Assembly (NCBI GenBank): GCA_007693325.1
Contig: REDW01000098.1
Coordinates: forward strand, 1-56,687
DNA length: 56,687 nt
Direction of reading: 5' to 3'
DNA from: Spirochaetaceae bacterium
GTDB lineage: Bacteria > Spirochaetota > Spirochaetia > DSM-27196 > PWMO01
Shown: positions 40,789 through 48,571 of the stretch, one piece after another
How positions within the stretch are numbered: position 1 is the stretch's first letter
Layout of the letters: each line of letters begins with the position of its first letter
Position numbers and translations under genes: made by a program
The notes under the pieces: model-generated
Told to the model about the DNA's origin: nothing
The model's input: the letters and a program-made list of their open reading frames with translations, nothing else
The model's database searches: none

Positions 40789-41829
40789 GTGAAGACAAAC
40801 CTGTTCGGTCTACCGCAGCAGAGCCTGGAAGCACTGGTTTCCCGACTCGATATGCCGCGTTACCGCGTTGACCAGATTATGCGCTGGCTCTACCGACACC
40901 ACGTCACCGCTATCGAACAGATGACCAACCTGCCGCAAGCGGACCGGCGCGCCCTGGAGCAGATTACAGAAATCCGGGTTCGCCCGCCGCAGCAGAGCCT
41001 GACGTCCAGCGACAAGACCCGCAAGTACACCTTTGAGACCGACGCCACCGATCTGGTCGAGACCGCGCTGATCCCCGAAGGAAAGCGCATGACACTGTGC
41101 CTCTCTTCTCAGGTCGGCTGCCGGGTGGGCTGCCGCTTCTGCGCCACCGGCGCAATGCGCCTGCGCGGCAATCTGTCGCCGGCCGAAATACTCAACCAGT
41201 ATCGTTCGGTCCCCGAACGCGACCAGATAACCAACATCGTCTACATGGGTATGGGTGAACCGCTGGACAACCTCAACGCGGTAGTCGATTCGGTTGAGCT
41301 TCTCACCAGTGAGCACGGCTACGGTCTGGGTAACCGTCGCATCACACTGTCTACCGTAGGCAAACCGGAGCCACTGGCGCGCTTTCTGGAGCGCTGCGAT
41401 GTGCGCCTGGCGGTCAGTCTGCACACTCCGTTTCAGGAACAACGGCGCGAGCTCCTGCCGGGCACCCGTGGCTACGACCTGGATCAACTGCTGCGCATAC
41501 TGCGCGACCGTGCACGTCAGGACGCGCGGCGGGTATCGTTTGAGTATGTGATGCTCAAGGACGTCAATGATTCGCTCGAGCACGCCGATGCAACCGCTCG
41601 GCTGCTGGCCGGAATGCAGACGCGGATAAACCTGATCCCGTTCCATCCGTGGCAGGGAAACGACATGCTGCCCACACCGGCGGCACGCATCGAAGAGTTT
41701 CGTGCGCGGCTCGAGCAGCGCGGCTTGATCGCTACGGTGCGCGCAAGCCGCGGAATGGATATCGAGGCCGCCTGTGGGCTATTGGCCACCAAACGGCCGC
41801 CAATTGCGCCGGTTGTAGTCCACGGTTGA
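40789..41829 (+). CDS. rlmN: 23S rRNA/tRNA A2503/A37 C2-methyltransferase
   Basis: Radical-SAM methyltransferase that makes m2A2503 in 23S rRNA and m2A37 in some tRNAs. The 346-aa protein has the SAM cluster motif C-x3-C-x2-C in CRVGCRFCATGAMRL. The conserved methyl-carrying Cys lies in the C-terminal GMDIEAACGLLA. The N-terminus (NLFGLPQQSLEALV) and YRVDQIMRWLY are standard. It starts with GTG, no ribosome binding site, and a promoter -10 that ends 6 nt upstream: the clearest leaderless gene here. recQ follows after 33 nt. Confidence 0.95.
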   Translation: MKTNLFGLPQQSLEALVSRLDMPRYRVDQIMRWLYRHHVTAIEQMTNLPQADRRALEQITEIRVRPPQQSLTSSDKTRKYTFETDATDLVETALIPEGKRMTLCLSSQVGCRVGCRFCATGAMRLRGNLSPAEILNQYRSVPERDQITNIVYMGMGEPLDNLNAVVDSVELLTSEHGYGLGNRRITLSTVGKPEPLARFLERCDVRLAVSLHTPFQEQRRELLPGTRGYDLDQLLRILRDRARQDARRVSFEYVMLKDVNDSLEHADATARLLAGMQTRINLIPFHPWQGNDMLPTPAARIEEFRARLEQRGLIATVRASRGMDIEAACGLLATKRPPIAPVVVHG

Positions 41830-41862
41830 AGCATCGCTCCCGCACAGCGCGTTATAGCAGGT

Positions 41863-43443
41863 ATGAAACAACCGGATGCTCAGGTACAGCGGCAGCCCGC
41901 TGACGATCCACTGCGCGATGCCGCCAAACGGATCTTCGATGTGGATTACCTCTATCCGTACCAGCGGCTGGTGATCGCCAACACACTGGAAGCTGCCGAG
42001 GGCGATGGCGACGCCCCGCGGCAACAGATGGTGCTGCTGCCTACCGGCGCCGGCAAGAGTCTCTGCTTCCAGCTGCCGGCCGCGCTGCTGCCCGGTTGCA
42101 CGGTAGTGGTCTATCCGTTGCTGTCGCTGATTGCCGACCAGCAGCGGCGGCTGCAGCAGAGTGGTATCGAATCCGCAGCACTGACCGGTGCCACGCCCAC
42201 CGCGGAGCGCAAGACAATCCTGAAGCACCTGCACAGCGGCCGGCTGCGGTTGTTGCTGACCAACCCGGAAAGCCTGGCAGCCGCTGCGGTGCTGCACGCA
42301 CTGGCAGACAGCGACGTTGTGCATCTGGTTATCGACGAGGCGCACTGCATCTGCGAGTGGGGGGAGACATTTCGCCCGGCGTATCTGGAGCTGGGGCGTC
42401 TGGTCGCAGAAATAGGCCCGCGGATCCTCACCGCGTTTACGGCTACCGCCTCAGCAACCGTGCTGGACTCGATCCGCACGCACCTGTTCGGCGGGCAACT
42501 CGTCCGGCTTATCTCGGCTAATCCAGACCGTCCCAACATCCGCTACTGCGTCATTGAAGCCGCCTCGGTTTCGCGCGCGCTTGTGGAGCTGCTGGGAGGC
42601 CACGCTGCCGGGCCAACCGCGCTCGGCAGCGCTCCACCGCAGCTTCCACTGCCGCGCCCGGCAATTGTTTTCTGCCGCAGCCGTGCCGGCACCCGACTGA
42701 CCGCGGTTCACCTGCGCCGCGCGCTCGGCGAGGATCAGATCGGGTTCTACCATGCCGGCTTGAATCCAGCCGAGAAGCAGGCTATCGAGAAATGGTTCCT
42801 GACCTCGCGCGACGGGATACTGGTTGCAACCTGCGCTTACGGCCTCGGCGTGGACAAGAGCGATATACGCAGCGTGATCCATCCGCACGCCGCGCCGACC
42901 ATCGAGAGCTTTCTGCAGGAATCGGGGCGCGCCGGGCGTGACGGACAGCCGTCGATCTCGGTAACGCTGCGACCGTCCGCGGCGCAGCCAACCGAAGCAG
43001 CGCCTGCCGCGGCGTTATCGGCAGAGCAGCTACGACAGGCGCGCTCGGCCACGGTGCAGCGCTTCATGTTGACCGAGCGCTGCCGCCGGGCGTTCCTGCT
43101 CGAAGCCATGGATGCCGCGCGGCAGACCTGCAGCGGCTGTGACCGCTGCGATTCTATCCAACAGCGTACGCCGCCTGCTCTGACCGTTTTCAGCGATGCG
43201 GTAAGACGATCGAGACGCCGTCTGAGCCGTGCCCAGCTTTGCCGGTTGCTGACTGGAAACCTTGTCAGTCGCGATCTCAGCGCCGGGATTATGCAGCTGC
43301 CGCAGTTTGCCGCTCTGCCGGGATGGAGCAGCCGGGAAATCGAGGAGCTCACCGAAAGCGCGCTGAGCACCTCACTGGTGCGGACCTACAAGCACGGGCC
43401 GTGGCGCAACACGCTCGACAGCGCGCCTCGCCACGCTTCTTGA
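41863..43443 (+). CDS. recQ: RecQ-family ATP-dependent DNA helicase
   Basis: 3'-to-5' helicase for recombination and repair. The 526-aa protein has motif I LPTGAGKSLCFQLP, motif II IDEAHCICEWGETFRPAY (DEAH box plus aromatic-rich loop), TAFTATAS, and motif VI SGRAGRDGQ. A zinc-binding region with three clustered Cys (CSGCDRC) and an upstream Cys follows. The winged-helix part is reduced and no HRDC domain is present, so it is a short RecQ. A GTTATA/TATAGC element just before ATG 41863 may give a short-leader mRNA, but the -35 spacing is poor. The stop codon overlaps the rrf2 promoter. Confidence 0.9.
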   Translation: MKQPDAQVQRQPADDPLRDAAKRIFDVDYLYPYQRLVIANTLEAAEGDGDAPRQQMVLLPTGAGKSLCFQLPAALLPGCTVVVYPLLSLIADQQRRLQQSGIESAALTGATPTAERKTILKHLHSGRLRLLLTNPESLAAAAVLHALADSDVVHLVIDEAHCICEWGETFRPAYLELGRLVAEIGPRILTAFTATASATVLDSIRTHLFGGQLVRLISANPDRPNIRYCVIEAASVSRALVELLGGHAAGPTALGSAPPQLPLPRPAIVFCRSRAGTRLTAVHLRRALGEDQIGFYHAGLNPAEKQAIEKWFLTSRDGILVATCAYGLGVDKSDIRSVIHPHAAPTIESFLQESGRAGRDGQPSISVTLRPSAAQPTEAAPAAALSAEQLRQARSATVQRFMLTERCRRAFLLEAMDAARQTCSGCDRCDSIQQRTPPALTVFSDAVRRSRRRLSRAQLCRLLTGNLVSRDLSAGIMQLPQFAALPGWSSREIEELTESALSTSLVRTYKHGPWRNTLDSAPRHAS

Positions 43444-43468
43444 CCACAGCCGTGTGCGGCGATATGTT
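43440..43468 (+). promoter_or_regulatory. Promoter of the Rrf2-family regulator gene
   Basis: TTGACC (43440-43445), 17-nt spacer, TATGTT (43463-43468). The -35 overlaps the recQ stop codon. A normal leader with AAGGAG precedes GTG 43495. Confidence 0.55.
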
Positions 43469-43494
43469 GGGGTAGCCGCAGGCAAGGAGCAACC

Positions 43495-43908
43495 GTGTTT
43501 ACTATATCGGCAAAGGGCGTCTACGGGCTGACGGCCACAGTAGCGCTGGCGCAGAGCTACAGATCGGGTCCGGTTCAAATTCGTGATATCGCGTCGACTC
43601 ACGCAATCCCGCAGCACTACCTGGAGCAGATCCTGGTGCAACTGAAGAAAGCCGGCTTTGTGGAGAGTTACCGTGGGGCACAAGGCGGCTATGCGCTGGC
43701 GCGCGAACCGCGGCAGATCCAGGTTGCCGAACTGCTGGCGGCACTCGAAGGACGCCTTGAGATCGTAGCCGAAGACAAACGCAACGGCGCTCTGGGCTTT
43801 TTCTGGTTGCGACTGGAGTCATCGATAGCACAGCTGCTTGACCTTACGCTCGAAGAACTGTTGCAGGACAAAATGCGCAGCGAGCAGAGCTTTGTCTACA
43901 CAATCTGA
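43495..43908 (+). CDS. Rrf2-family transcription regulator without cluster cysteines
   Basis: A 137-aa winged-helix repressor of the Rrf2 family (IscR, NsrR, CymR). The N-terminal helix-turn-helix reads SAKGVYGLTATVALA, then PVQIRDIASTHAIPQHYLEQILVQLKKAGFVES and the wing RGAQGGYALAR. No Cys occurs anywhere, so it cannot bind an Fe-S cluster through the three-Cys IscR/NsrR site and is more like CymR-type regulators. The C-terminal half carries the dimerisation helix. No obvious target next to it. AAGGAG precedes GTG 43495. Confidence 0.87.
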   Translation: MFTISAKGVYGLTATVALAQSYRSGPVQIRDIASTHAIPQHYLEQILVQLKKAGFVESYRGAQGGYALAREPRQIQVAELLAALEGRLEIVAEDKRNGALGFFWLRLESSIAQLLDLTLEELLQDKMRSEQSFVYTI

Positions 43909-43965
43909 ACCGGCTGCCTGAGTCTGCCGCTGTTACTCGTGACCTGCCGGCAGCGCGGCGCAGAG

Positions 43966-44733
43966 TCAGAGCGCCAGTACGCTCTTGGCCATCAGCTCGG
44001 CAACTTCCTTCTTACGCTGCGGCGTCATGGAACTGCTCTCGGAGCGCAGGAAGCTATCAAGACGTCCGGCAAACGGATCCGGCACAATCGGCAGTTCCTG
44101 CACCTGCTGGTAGAGACCGCGAGCAGACGGTTCAAAACGGTGATTGATAGCGAACAGCACGCTGAAGAGGCTGCGGATGAACCCGGCGCTTGAGATCAGA
44201 AAGAACAGCGAGTCCTCGCGCACCACCGCAGCGTGCAGATCACCCAGAAAATGCTCCATACGAGCCTCGAGTGCAGCGCGCAGGCCGTCCCAGAACTGAT
44301 CGTTCAGCGCATCGAGGTCTTTTCGGACTTCGTCGATCCAGTCGGACTTCTGGTAGAGAATCTGCGACTCCTTGAGCCGATAAAACATGTAGGTACCCGA
44401 GTCACGCTGGAAGACCTCACTGGCTTTGGCGGCGTTGATGATCTCGTCAAATCGCCTGAGATCCTTGTATTCGATGCGAAAGGGAATATCGCGCAACAGA
44501 AAGCGATCCTTGCGGTTACTCTGCAGCGATTCGAACGCAACGCTATCCTCGAATACGCTGCGCCGCCGGCTTTCATCGGGAATATCCGCGGTGCAGTAGA
44601 CATCAAAGCTGATAAAGAAATACGGATCGTAGAGATCCTCACCCGACTCCACCATGGCAATCGTATCAACTGAGTCCCAGCTCGAAATCCGCCCCACGAT
44701 GTCCGTCACTGCGCGCTTAATCTTGTTTGTCAT
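43966..44733 (-). CDS. Uncharacterised 255-aa protein
   Basis: Soluble protein with no signal peptide. The N-terminal part (ISSWDSVDTIAMVESGEDLYDPYFFISFDVYC) has a strand-rich, acidic pattern faintly like a nucleotidyltransferase core. The later region contains paired aromatic helices (FFLISSAGFIRSLFSVLFAINHRFEP). No family can be named with confidence. ATG 44733 is used because AAGGGTGG precedes it; a GTG two codons upstream is less likely. It has its own promoter at 44781-44808 with a normal leader. Confidence 0.65.
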   Translation of the reverse strand: MTNKIKRAVTDIVGRISSWDSVDTIAMVESGEDLYDPYFFISFDVYCTADIPDESRRRSVFEDSVAFESLQSNRKDRFLLRDIPFRIEYKDLRRFDEIINAAKASEVFQRDSGTYMFYRLKESQILYQKSDWIDEVRKDLDALNDQFWDGLRAALEARMEHFLGDLHAAVVREDSLFFLISSAGFIRSLFSVLFAINHRFEPSARGLYQQVQELPIVPDPFAGRLDSFLRSESSSMTPQRKKEVAELMAKSVLAL

Positions 44734-44780
44734 TGCCACCCTTCCGAAGCCGCTCAGTCTGTCTTAGTCTATTGGCCGTT

Positions 44781-44831
44781 AGTATAACACGACCGCGGCT
44801 CGTTGCAAAAGTCGGCCGGCGGCGCTACTAT
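44781..44831. promoter_or_regulatory. Divergent promoters sharing one palindromic -35 hexamer
   Basis: TTGCAA (44803-44808) reads the same on both strands. Plus: 17 nt to TACTAT (44826-44831), 9 nt to ATG 44841 with no ribosome binding site. Minus: 16 nt to TATACT (44786-44781) for the gene starting at 44733. One hexamer would serve both directions. Confidence 0.55.
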
Positions 44832-44840
44832 CCAGCCATC

Positions 44841-45362
44841 ATGTTTCTGCTTGGCCTGTCACTGCCCGACCACGTTGAGCAGATCTGCTACCGCGCCCAG
44901 GATAGCCTGTGGCAGCAGTACGGACTGGTTTCTACCAGGGCGCTGCCACCGCTGATCGTTGCCGGGCGGCTGGACGAGCCGCAATCCTTTGATCCCCGCA
45001 CCGCGCACTCTGTGCTGCGTGCGCTGCAGGGACTGGCGCTGGTACCGTTTACGCTTCAAGCCGTGCGCGCACTTGACGATGTATACGTTGCTCCGCTGAA
45101 ACCCTCGGCCACCTGCCGGGCACTGCGAGAGCGCCTGCCTCTCGCCGCCAACTGCGATCTGCCGCCGGATTCGGTGTTTCTCGGCTGCCGCGAGCATCCC
45201 GGTTTGCCCCGGCAGCCCCTCGGAAGCGCACCGCTGTGGCCGCGGCCGATCAATACGGCATCGGCAATTGTTATCGAGGTGGTCAGCGCACATCCGCCCT
45301 GCTGGTGGCAGACTGTTGCGTGGCGTATCGCAGCCGAACGCAAACTGACCGCGGCAGAGTGA
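44841..45362 (+). CDS. Uncharacterised protein, possibly a degenerate 2H phosphoesterase
   Basis: A 173-aa protein. Its strand pattern (RALPPLIVAGRLDEP, PFTLQAVRALDDVYVAPL, then a second hydrophobic strand ASAIVIEVV) resembles 2H phosphoesterases such as ThpR, but both HxT/S motifs are missing (PPLI at the first place). If the resemblance is real, the protein is catalytically dead. ATG 44841 is chosen from the promoter position; the frame is open upstream for 38 codons without start signals. Pro/Leu/Arg-rich composition. A random long frame is unlikely because a clear promoter precedes it. Confidence 0.5.
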   Translation: MFLLGLSLPDHVEQICYRAQDSLWQQYGLVSTRALPPLIVAGRLDEPQSFDPRTAHSVLRALQGLALVPFTLQAVRALDDVYVAPLKPSATCRALRERLPLAANCDLPPDSVFLGCREHPGLPRQPLGSAPLWPRPINTASAIVIEVVSAHPPCWWQTVAWRIAAERKLTAAE

Positions 45363-45394
45363 GTGCCGCCGGCGCCCGTGGCTCTATTCTACAA

Positions 45395-46699
45395 CTACGC
45401 GTCCACAACTACACGGTTGCGTCCGCGTTCTTTGGCCTCGTAGAGCGCTTTGTCGGCAGTTTCTATCAGCTCGGCAACCGAAGAACAGGCCGGATACGAT
45501 GATACCCCAGCGCTGAACGACACGTAGAACTCTTTGCCCTGAAACTGTTGCCGGATCAGGGCGAAACTCTCGCGTATTTCGTTCATGATCCGCTCGGCCT
45601 GATCGAGCGCAGTATCGAACAGCACAACGCCAAACTCCTCGCCGCCGTAGCGGCCTATAACGTCGGACTTTCGCAGCCGGTCCTGCAACAGGCGCGAGAG
45701 GCTTTTCAGCACACGGTCTCCGGTGAGGTGCCCATAGGTATCGTTGACCGACTTGAAGTGATCGATGTCGATCATGCAGAAACACAGACTGTTACCGATT
45801 CGCTCGGCGCGCTTTAACTCAGCGCCCACTTTTTCGCGCAGATTAGAGTGGTTCAGCAGTCCGGTCAGTGAATCGCGCTCCATGAAGAACCGCATGTGAC
45901 GGGTGCGCGCCGCGCGCAGGCGCAACAGTGCGTTCAGGTAGCGCGGGACCACCGGCTTGCTGACAAAGTCGTCACCGCCGTAGCCGATAGCCGCCAGCCG
46001 CTTTTCGACGTCTTTCTCGCTCGACACAAAGATGATCGGTATACCGATGAACGTCTCCTGCTGGCGGATCAGCCGTGTCAGCTCAACGCCGCTCCACTCC
46101 GCCATATGCATATCCATCAGAATCAGTTCAGGTTTGGATTCGATCAACACCGGGAAAAGGTTGCGCGGATCGGAAACCACCGATGTGATCATGTCGTCGG
46201 ACTGTAGAATGTGAGCGTAGGTTGAAACATCGTCAGGGTTGTCGTTGACGATCAGAACGTGGTACGGCTCACGCTCCGCGGAACCCATCAGGCTGTCTAT
46301 CTTATCGATCAGCCGTGCAATCTCCAGCGGCTGTACCATGAACGCATCGCCGCCGCCGCGAACCGCTGCCAGACGCAATTCAAAGGTGTCGGTCCCGGAA
46401 ACGTACACCAGGTGCACTGTGCCGGAGCTCTGCTGCTTGAAATCACGCATAGCGTGCGCAAACTCATCGTCCTGCTGCAGCAGTTCGGCGTCGAGCATCA
46501 CAACCGTTATTGGAGCAGAACCGGTCACCGCCTGCAGATCGCGCCAGTCAGCCACGATGCGCGTTGTGAAACCGAAAAAACCGAGCTGATCGCTCAGGTC
46601 TGCAGCCGAACCAGCGTCGGCCAGCGAAATGCAGACCAGCCGCCGGCCGCTGGTTGCATGCTCCGAACCGGTGTCAAATATAGGCTTGTCGCGCTTCAT
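45395..46699 (-). CDS. Diguanylate cyclase with two receiver domains
   Basis: A 434-aa response regulator with order REC-REC-GGDEF. Residues about 20-138 are a receiver-like domain with Asp70 (VVMLDAELL). Residues about 146-263 are a canonical receiver with phospho-Asp196 (LILMDMHMAEWSG), Ser226 (FVSSEKD) and Lys248 (VSKPVVP). Residues 270-434 form the cyclase with active-site GGEEF (352-356) and the inhibitory RxxD site (R343, D346) correctly spaced. It should make cyclic di-GMP on phosphorylation. ATG 46699 is chosen from the promoter; no ribosome binding site is present. Confidence 0.92.
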   Translation of the reverse strand: MKRDKPIFDTGSEHATSGRRLVCISLADAGSAADLSDQLGFFGFTTRIVADWRDLQAVTGSAPITVVMLDAELLQQDDEFAHAMRDFKQQSSGTVHLVYVSGTDTFELRLAAVRGGGDAFMVQPLEIARLIDKIDSLMGSAEREPYHVLIVNDNPDDVSTYAHILQSDDMITSVVSDPRNLFPVLIESKPELILMDMHMAEWSGVELTRLIRQQETFIGIPIIFVSSEKDVEKRLAAIGYGGDDFVSKPVVPRYLNALLRLRAARTRHMRFFMERDSLTGLLNHSNLREKVGAELKRAERIGNSLCFCMIDIDHFKSVNDTYGHLTGDRVLKSLSRLLQDRLRKSDVIGRYGGEEFGVVLFDTALDQAERIMNEIRESFALIRQQFQGKEFYVSFSAGVSSYPACSSVAELIETADKALYEAKERGRNRVVVDA

Positions 46700-46708
46700 A
46701 CCGTAGCC

Positions 46709-46737
46709 ATAGTAGGCGAATTCACTGCGCAATTCAA
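46709..46737 (-). promoter_or_regulatory. Promoter of the GGDEF gene, short-leader type
   Basis: Minus strand TTGAAT (46737-46732), 17-nt spacer, TACTAT (46714-46709), then 9 nt to ATG 46699; no ribosome binding site. Confidence 0.6.
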
Positions 46738-46753
46738 CAACACAGCCACGCCC

Positions 46754-47407
46754 TCACCCGATCAGCCGCGGATACCCGCACAGAGCGCGGATTTCGCACT
46801 GCCCACAGTCGGGCCGTCGAGCGTGGCAGCGGTAGCGCCCGTGATAATTGACACACATCGAGAACGAGTAGTGGCTTTCCGGCGGCAACAGTGCCGCCAC
46901 TTCGCTCTCGATCCGCTCGGGTGCCGCGGCTGCGGTCAGTTCCAGTCTGCGCGTCACGCGCGCGAAGTGCGTGTCAACGATGATTGCCGGAAGCCCGAAC
47001 AGCGCACCGCGTATGACGTTTGCGGTCTTGCGCCCCACTCCGGGCAACGAGAGCAGCTCCTGCATCGATTGCGGAACCTGGCCGCCGAAGCGGTCACGCA
47101 GCACCACCGCAGCGGCGCGAATGTTGCGCGCCTTGGAACGGAAAAAGCCCGTACTGTGAATGTATCGCTCTACATCGGCCTGAGTGGCTTCGGCGAGCGT
47201 CTGCACGGTAGGCAACGCAGCAAACAGTGCCGCGGTGACGCGGTTCACCTGAGCATCGGTGGTCTGTGCGGATAGAATAACGGCAATCAGCAGCTGATAC
47301 GCGTTGTCGTAGCGCAACAGCGGCCGCTGATCGGGGTAGGTCTTTTCGAGTACGCGCAGCACGCGCACCGCGCGCTGCGCCGTAGCAGCCGCCGCTTCAG
47401 GCTCCAC
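46754..47407 (-). CDS. nth: Endonuclease III
   Basis: Base-excision-repair glycosylase/AP lyase for oxidised pyrimidines. The 217-aa enzyme has the helix-hairpin-helix LPGVGRKTANVI with catalytic Lys, the catalytic Asp in VDTHFARVTRR, and the [4Fe-4S] loop C-x6-C-x2-C-x5-C (CHARRPDCGQCEIRALC). GTG 47407 is chosen: AGGAGGACAGCG directly upstream lies in the last codons of yidD, so the start overlaps the yidD stop by 11 nt. Longer upstream frames add only non-conserved residues. Confidence 0.93.
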   Translation of the reverse strand: MEPEAAAATAQRAVRVLRVLEKTYPDQRPLLRYDNAYQLLIAVILSAQTTDAQVNRVTAALFAALPTVQTLAEATQADVERYIHSTGFFRSKARNIRAAAVVLRDRFGGQVPQSMQELLSLPGVGRKTANVIRGALFGLPAIIVDTHFARVTRRLELTAAAAPERIESEVAALLPPESHYSFSMCVNYHGRYRCHARRPDCGQCEIRALCGYPRLIG

Positions 47408-47699
47408 CGCTGTCCTCCTGACGCCTCGTGCGGCCGTGGAAGCGGCGGTAACCATCACGCAGCTCGGAAAAGGAGAATCGCTGCGGCACCGGGTCCTGCC
47501 CGCCACTGAAGAGTGCCGAACAGCGCAGCACGCGTGCGAGGGCCAGCAGCAGCCCTTTGAAAACGCCGTGCTGCATTATGCTGATGTGCGCGTAGCGTGA
47601 ACAGCTCGGCGTATAGATACAGGACTGCGGCAGCCACGGTGAAACGATCTGGCGGTAGAGCCAGATCGGCAGAACAAACAGTGCGCGTACCGCGCGCAC
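47397..47699 (-). CDS. yidD: Membrane protein insertion efficiency factor YidD
   Basis: A 100-aa member of the YidD/UPF0161 family, a small amphipathic protein that helps YidC-dependent insertion. The signature WLPQSCIYTPSCSRYA is intact, preceded by LFVLPIWLYRQIVSP. The usual neighbours (rnpA, yidC) are absent here. The start is uncertain: GTG 47699 fits the family N-terminus, but other GTG codons lie upstream and no strong ribosome binding site marks any. The C-terminus is extended (GRTRRQEDSGGA) into the nth start. Confidence 0.82.
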   Translation of the reverse strand: MRAVRALFVLPIWLYRQIVSPWLPQSCIYTPSCSRYAHISIMQHGVFKGLLLALARVLRCSALFSGGQDPVPQRFSFSELRDGYRRFHGRTRRQEDSGGA

Positions 47700-47749
47700 T
47701 GCAAAGGGCCGGCGGCGGTCTGCCGCAGCAGAGCTCTCCTGCACAGCCG

Positions 47750-48145
47750 CTACACCAACACAAACGGCTGCGGCAGGAGCTCGCGCAGCAGCAGCGTTCG
47801 CTTCACCCCGGTCGGATGTGCCAGGTGGATTGGCGTCTCGGGGCTGCAGAACTCGGCCAGAATCTGGAGACAGATTGCGCACGGTACCGAAGGCGGATCG
47901 GCAGCGGTTACCACCACGATGAACTCGATGGGGCACTTGCCACGCCGCGAGACCATATGAACGATCGCCGATCGTTCGGCGCATATGGTTGCGCCATAGC
48001 TGGCGTTTTCCACATTGCAGCCGACGTAGAAGGTGCTGTCATCGCACGCCTTGATTGCCGCGCCAACCTGGAAACCCGAATACGGCGCGTAGGCGTTCTC
48101 TCGCGCGCGCGACGCGGCCGCAACAGCCTGCTCAAGCGTAGTCAC
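47750..48145 (-). CDS. cdd: Cytidine deaminase
   Basis: Zinc enzyme that converts cytidine and deoxycytidine to uridine forms in pyrimidine salvage. The 131-aa length is that of the homotetrameric type. The active site reads GCNVENASYGATICAERSAI (Cys ligand and catalytic Glu) with the second pair in PCAICLQIL. AGGAG lies 9 nt before GTG 48145, which is the start used. It follows yjbQ by 3 nt and probably belongs to the amylosucrase-yjbQ-cdd transcript. Confidence 0.94.
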   Translation of the reverse strand: MTTLEQAVAAASRARENAYAPYSGFQVGAAIKACDDSTFYVGCNVENASYGATICAERSAIVHMVSRRGKCPIEFIVVVTAADPPSVPCAICLQILAEFCSPETPIHLAHPTGVKRTLLLRELLPQPFVLV

Positions 48146-48148
48146 AAC

Positions 48149-48571
48149 TCACACTCCTATAATCGTCAGAAAAATCTCGCGCCCCTGCGCTCGATTGCGG
48201 TGTTCGCAAAGGTATACTCCCTGCCATGTTCCCAGTACAAAACGTCCCCCGGACACCGCAAGCGTAACCGAAGCTCCCAGCAGTGAACTCTTGGCGTGCG
48301 CCGGCATGTCATCCGGCCCTTCAGATGTGTGCACGTAGTACGGCTCGTTTTCGGGGACCAGATGCGAGAAGATGGCTTCCATGTCGCTACGCACATCCGG
48401 GTCAGCATTCTCGTTCAGCGTCAGGCTGGCCGAGGTGTGCAACAAATGGATGTGCGCAATACCGCGGTCGATCTGCCACGAAGCGGGAATCGCGTCTTCG
48501 ATCTCGCGCGTAATGAGGTGAAAACCTCGGCCACGCCGGCTGAGCCGGATCCGCGTCTGCTCGACTCTCAT
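48149..48571 (-). CDS. YjbQ/UPF0047 family protein
   Basis: A 140-aa YjbQ-family protein; members show weak thiamin-phosphate-synthase activity and their true role is unclear. The conserved His and acidic residues are in HIHLLHTSASLTLNEN, HLVPENEP and HTSEGPDDMPAH, and WQGVYLCEHR follows near the C-terminus. ATG 48571 overlaps the amylosucrase stop by 4 nt (ATGA), with AGGAG 8 nt upstream. Confidence 0.88.
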   Translation of the reverse strand: MRVEQTRIRLSRRGRGFHLITREIEDAIPASWQIDRGIAHIHLLHTSASLTLNENADPDVRSDMEAIFSHLVPENEPYYVHTSEGPDDMPAHAKSSLLGASVTLAVSGGRFVLGTWQGVYLCEHRNRAQGREIFLTIIGV

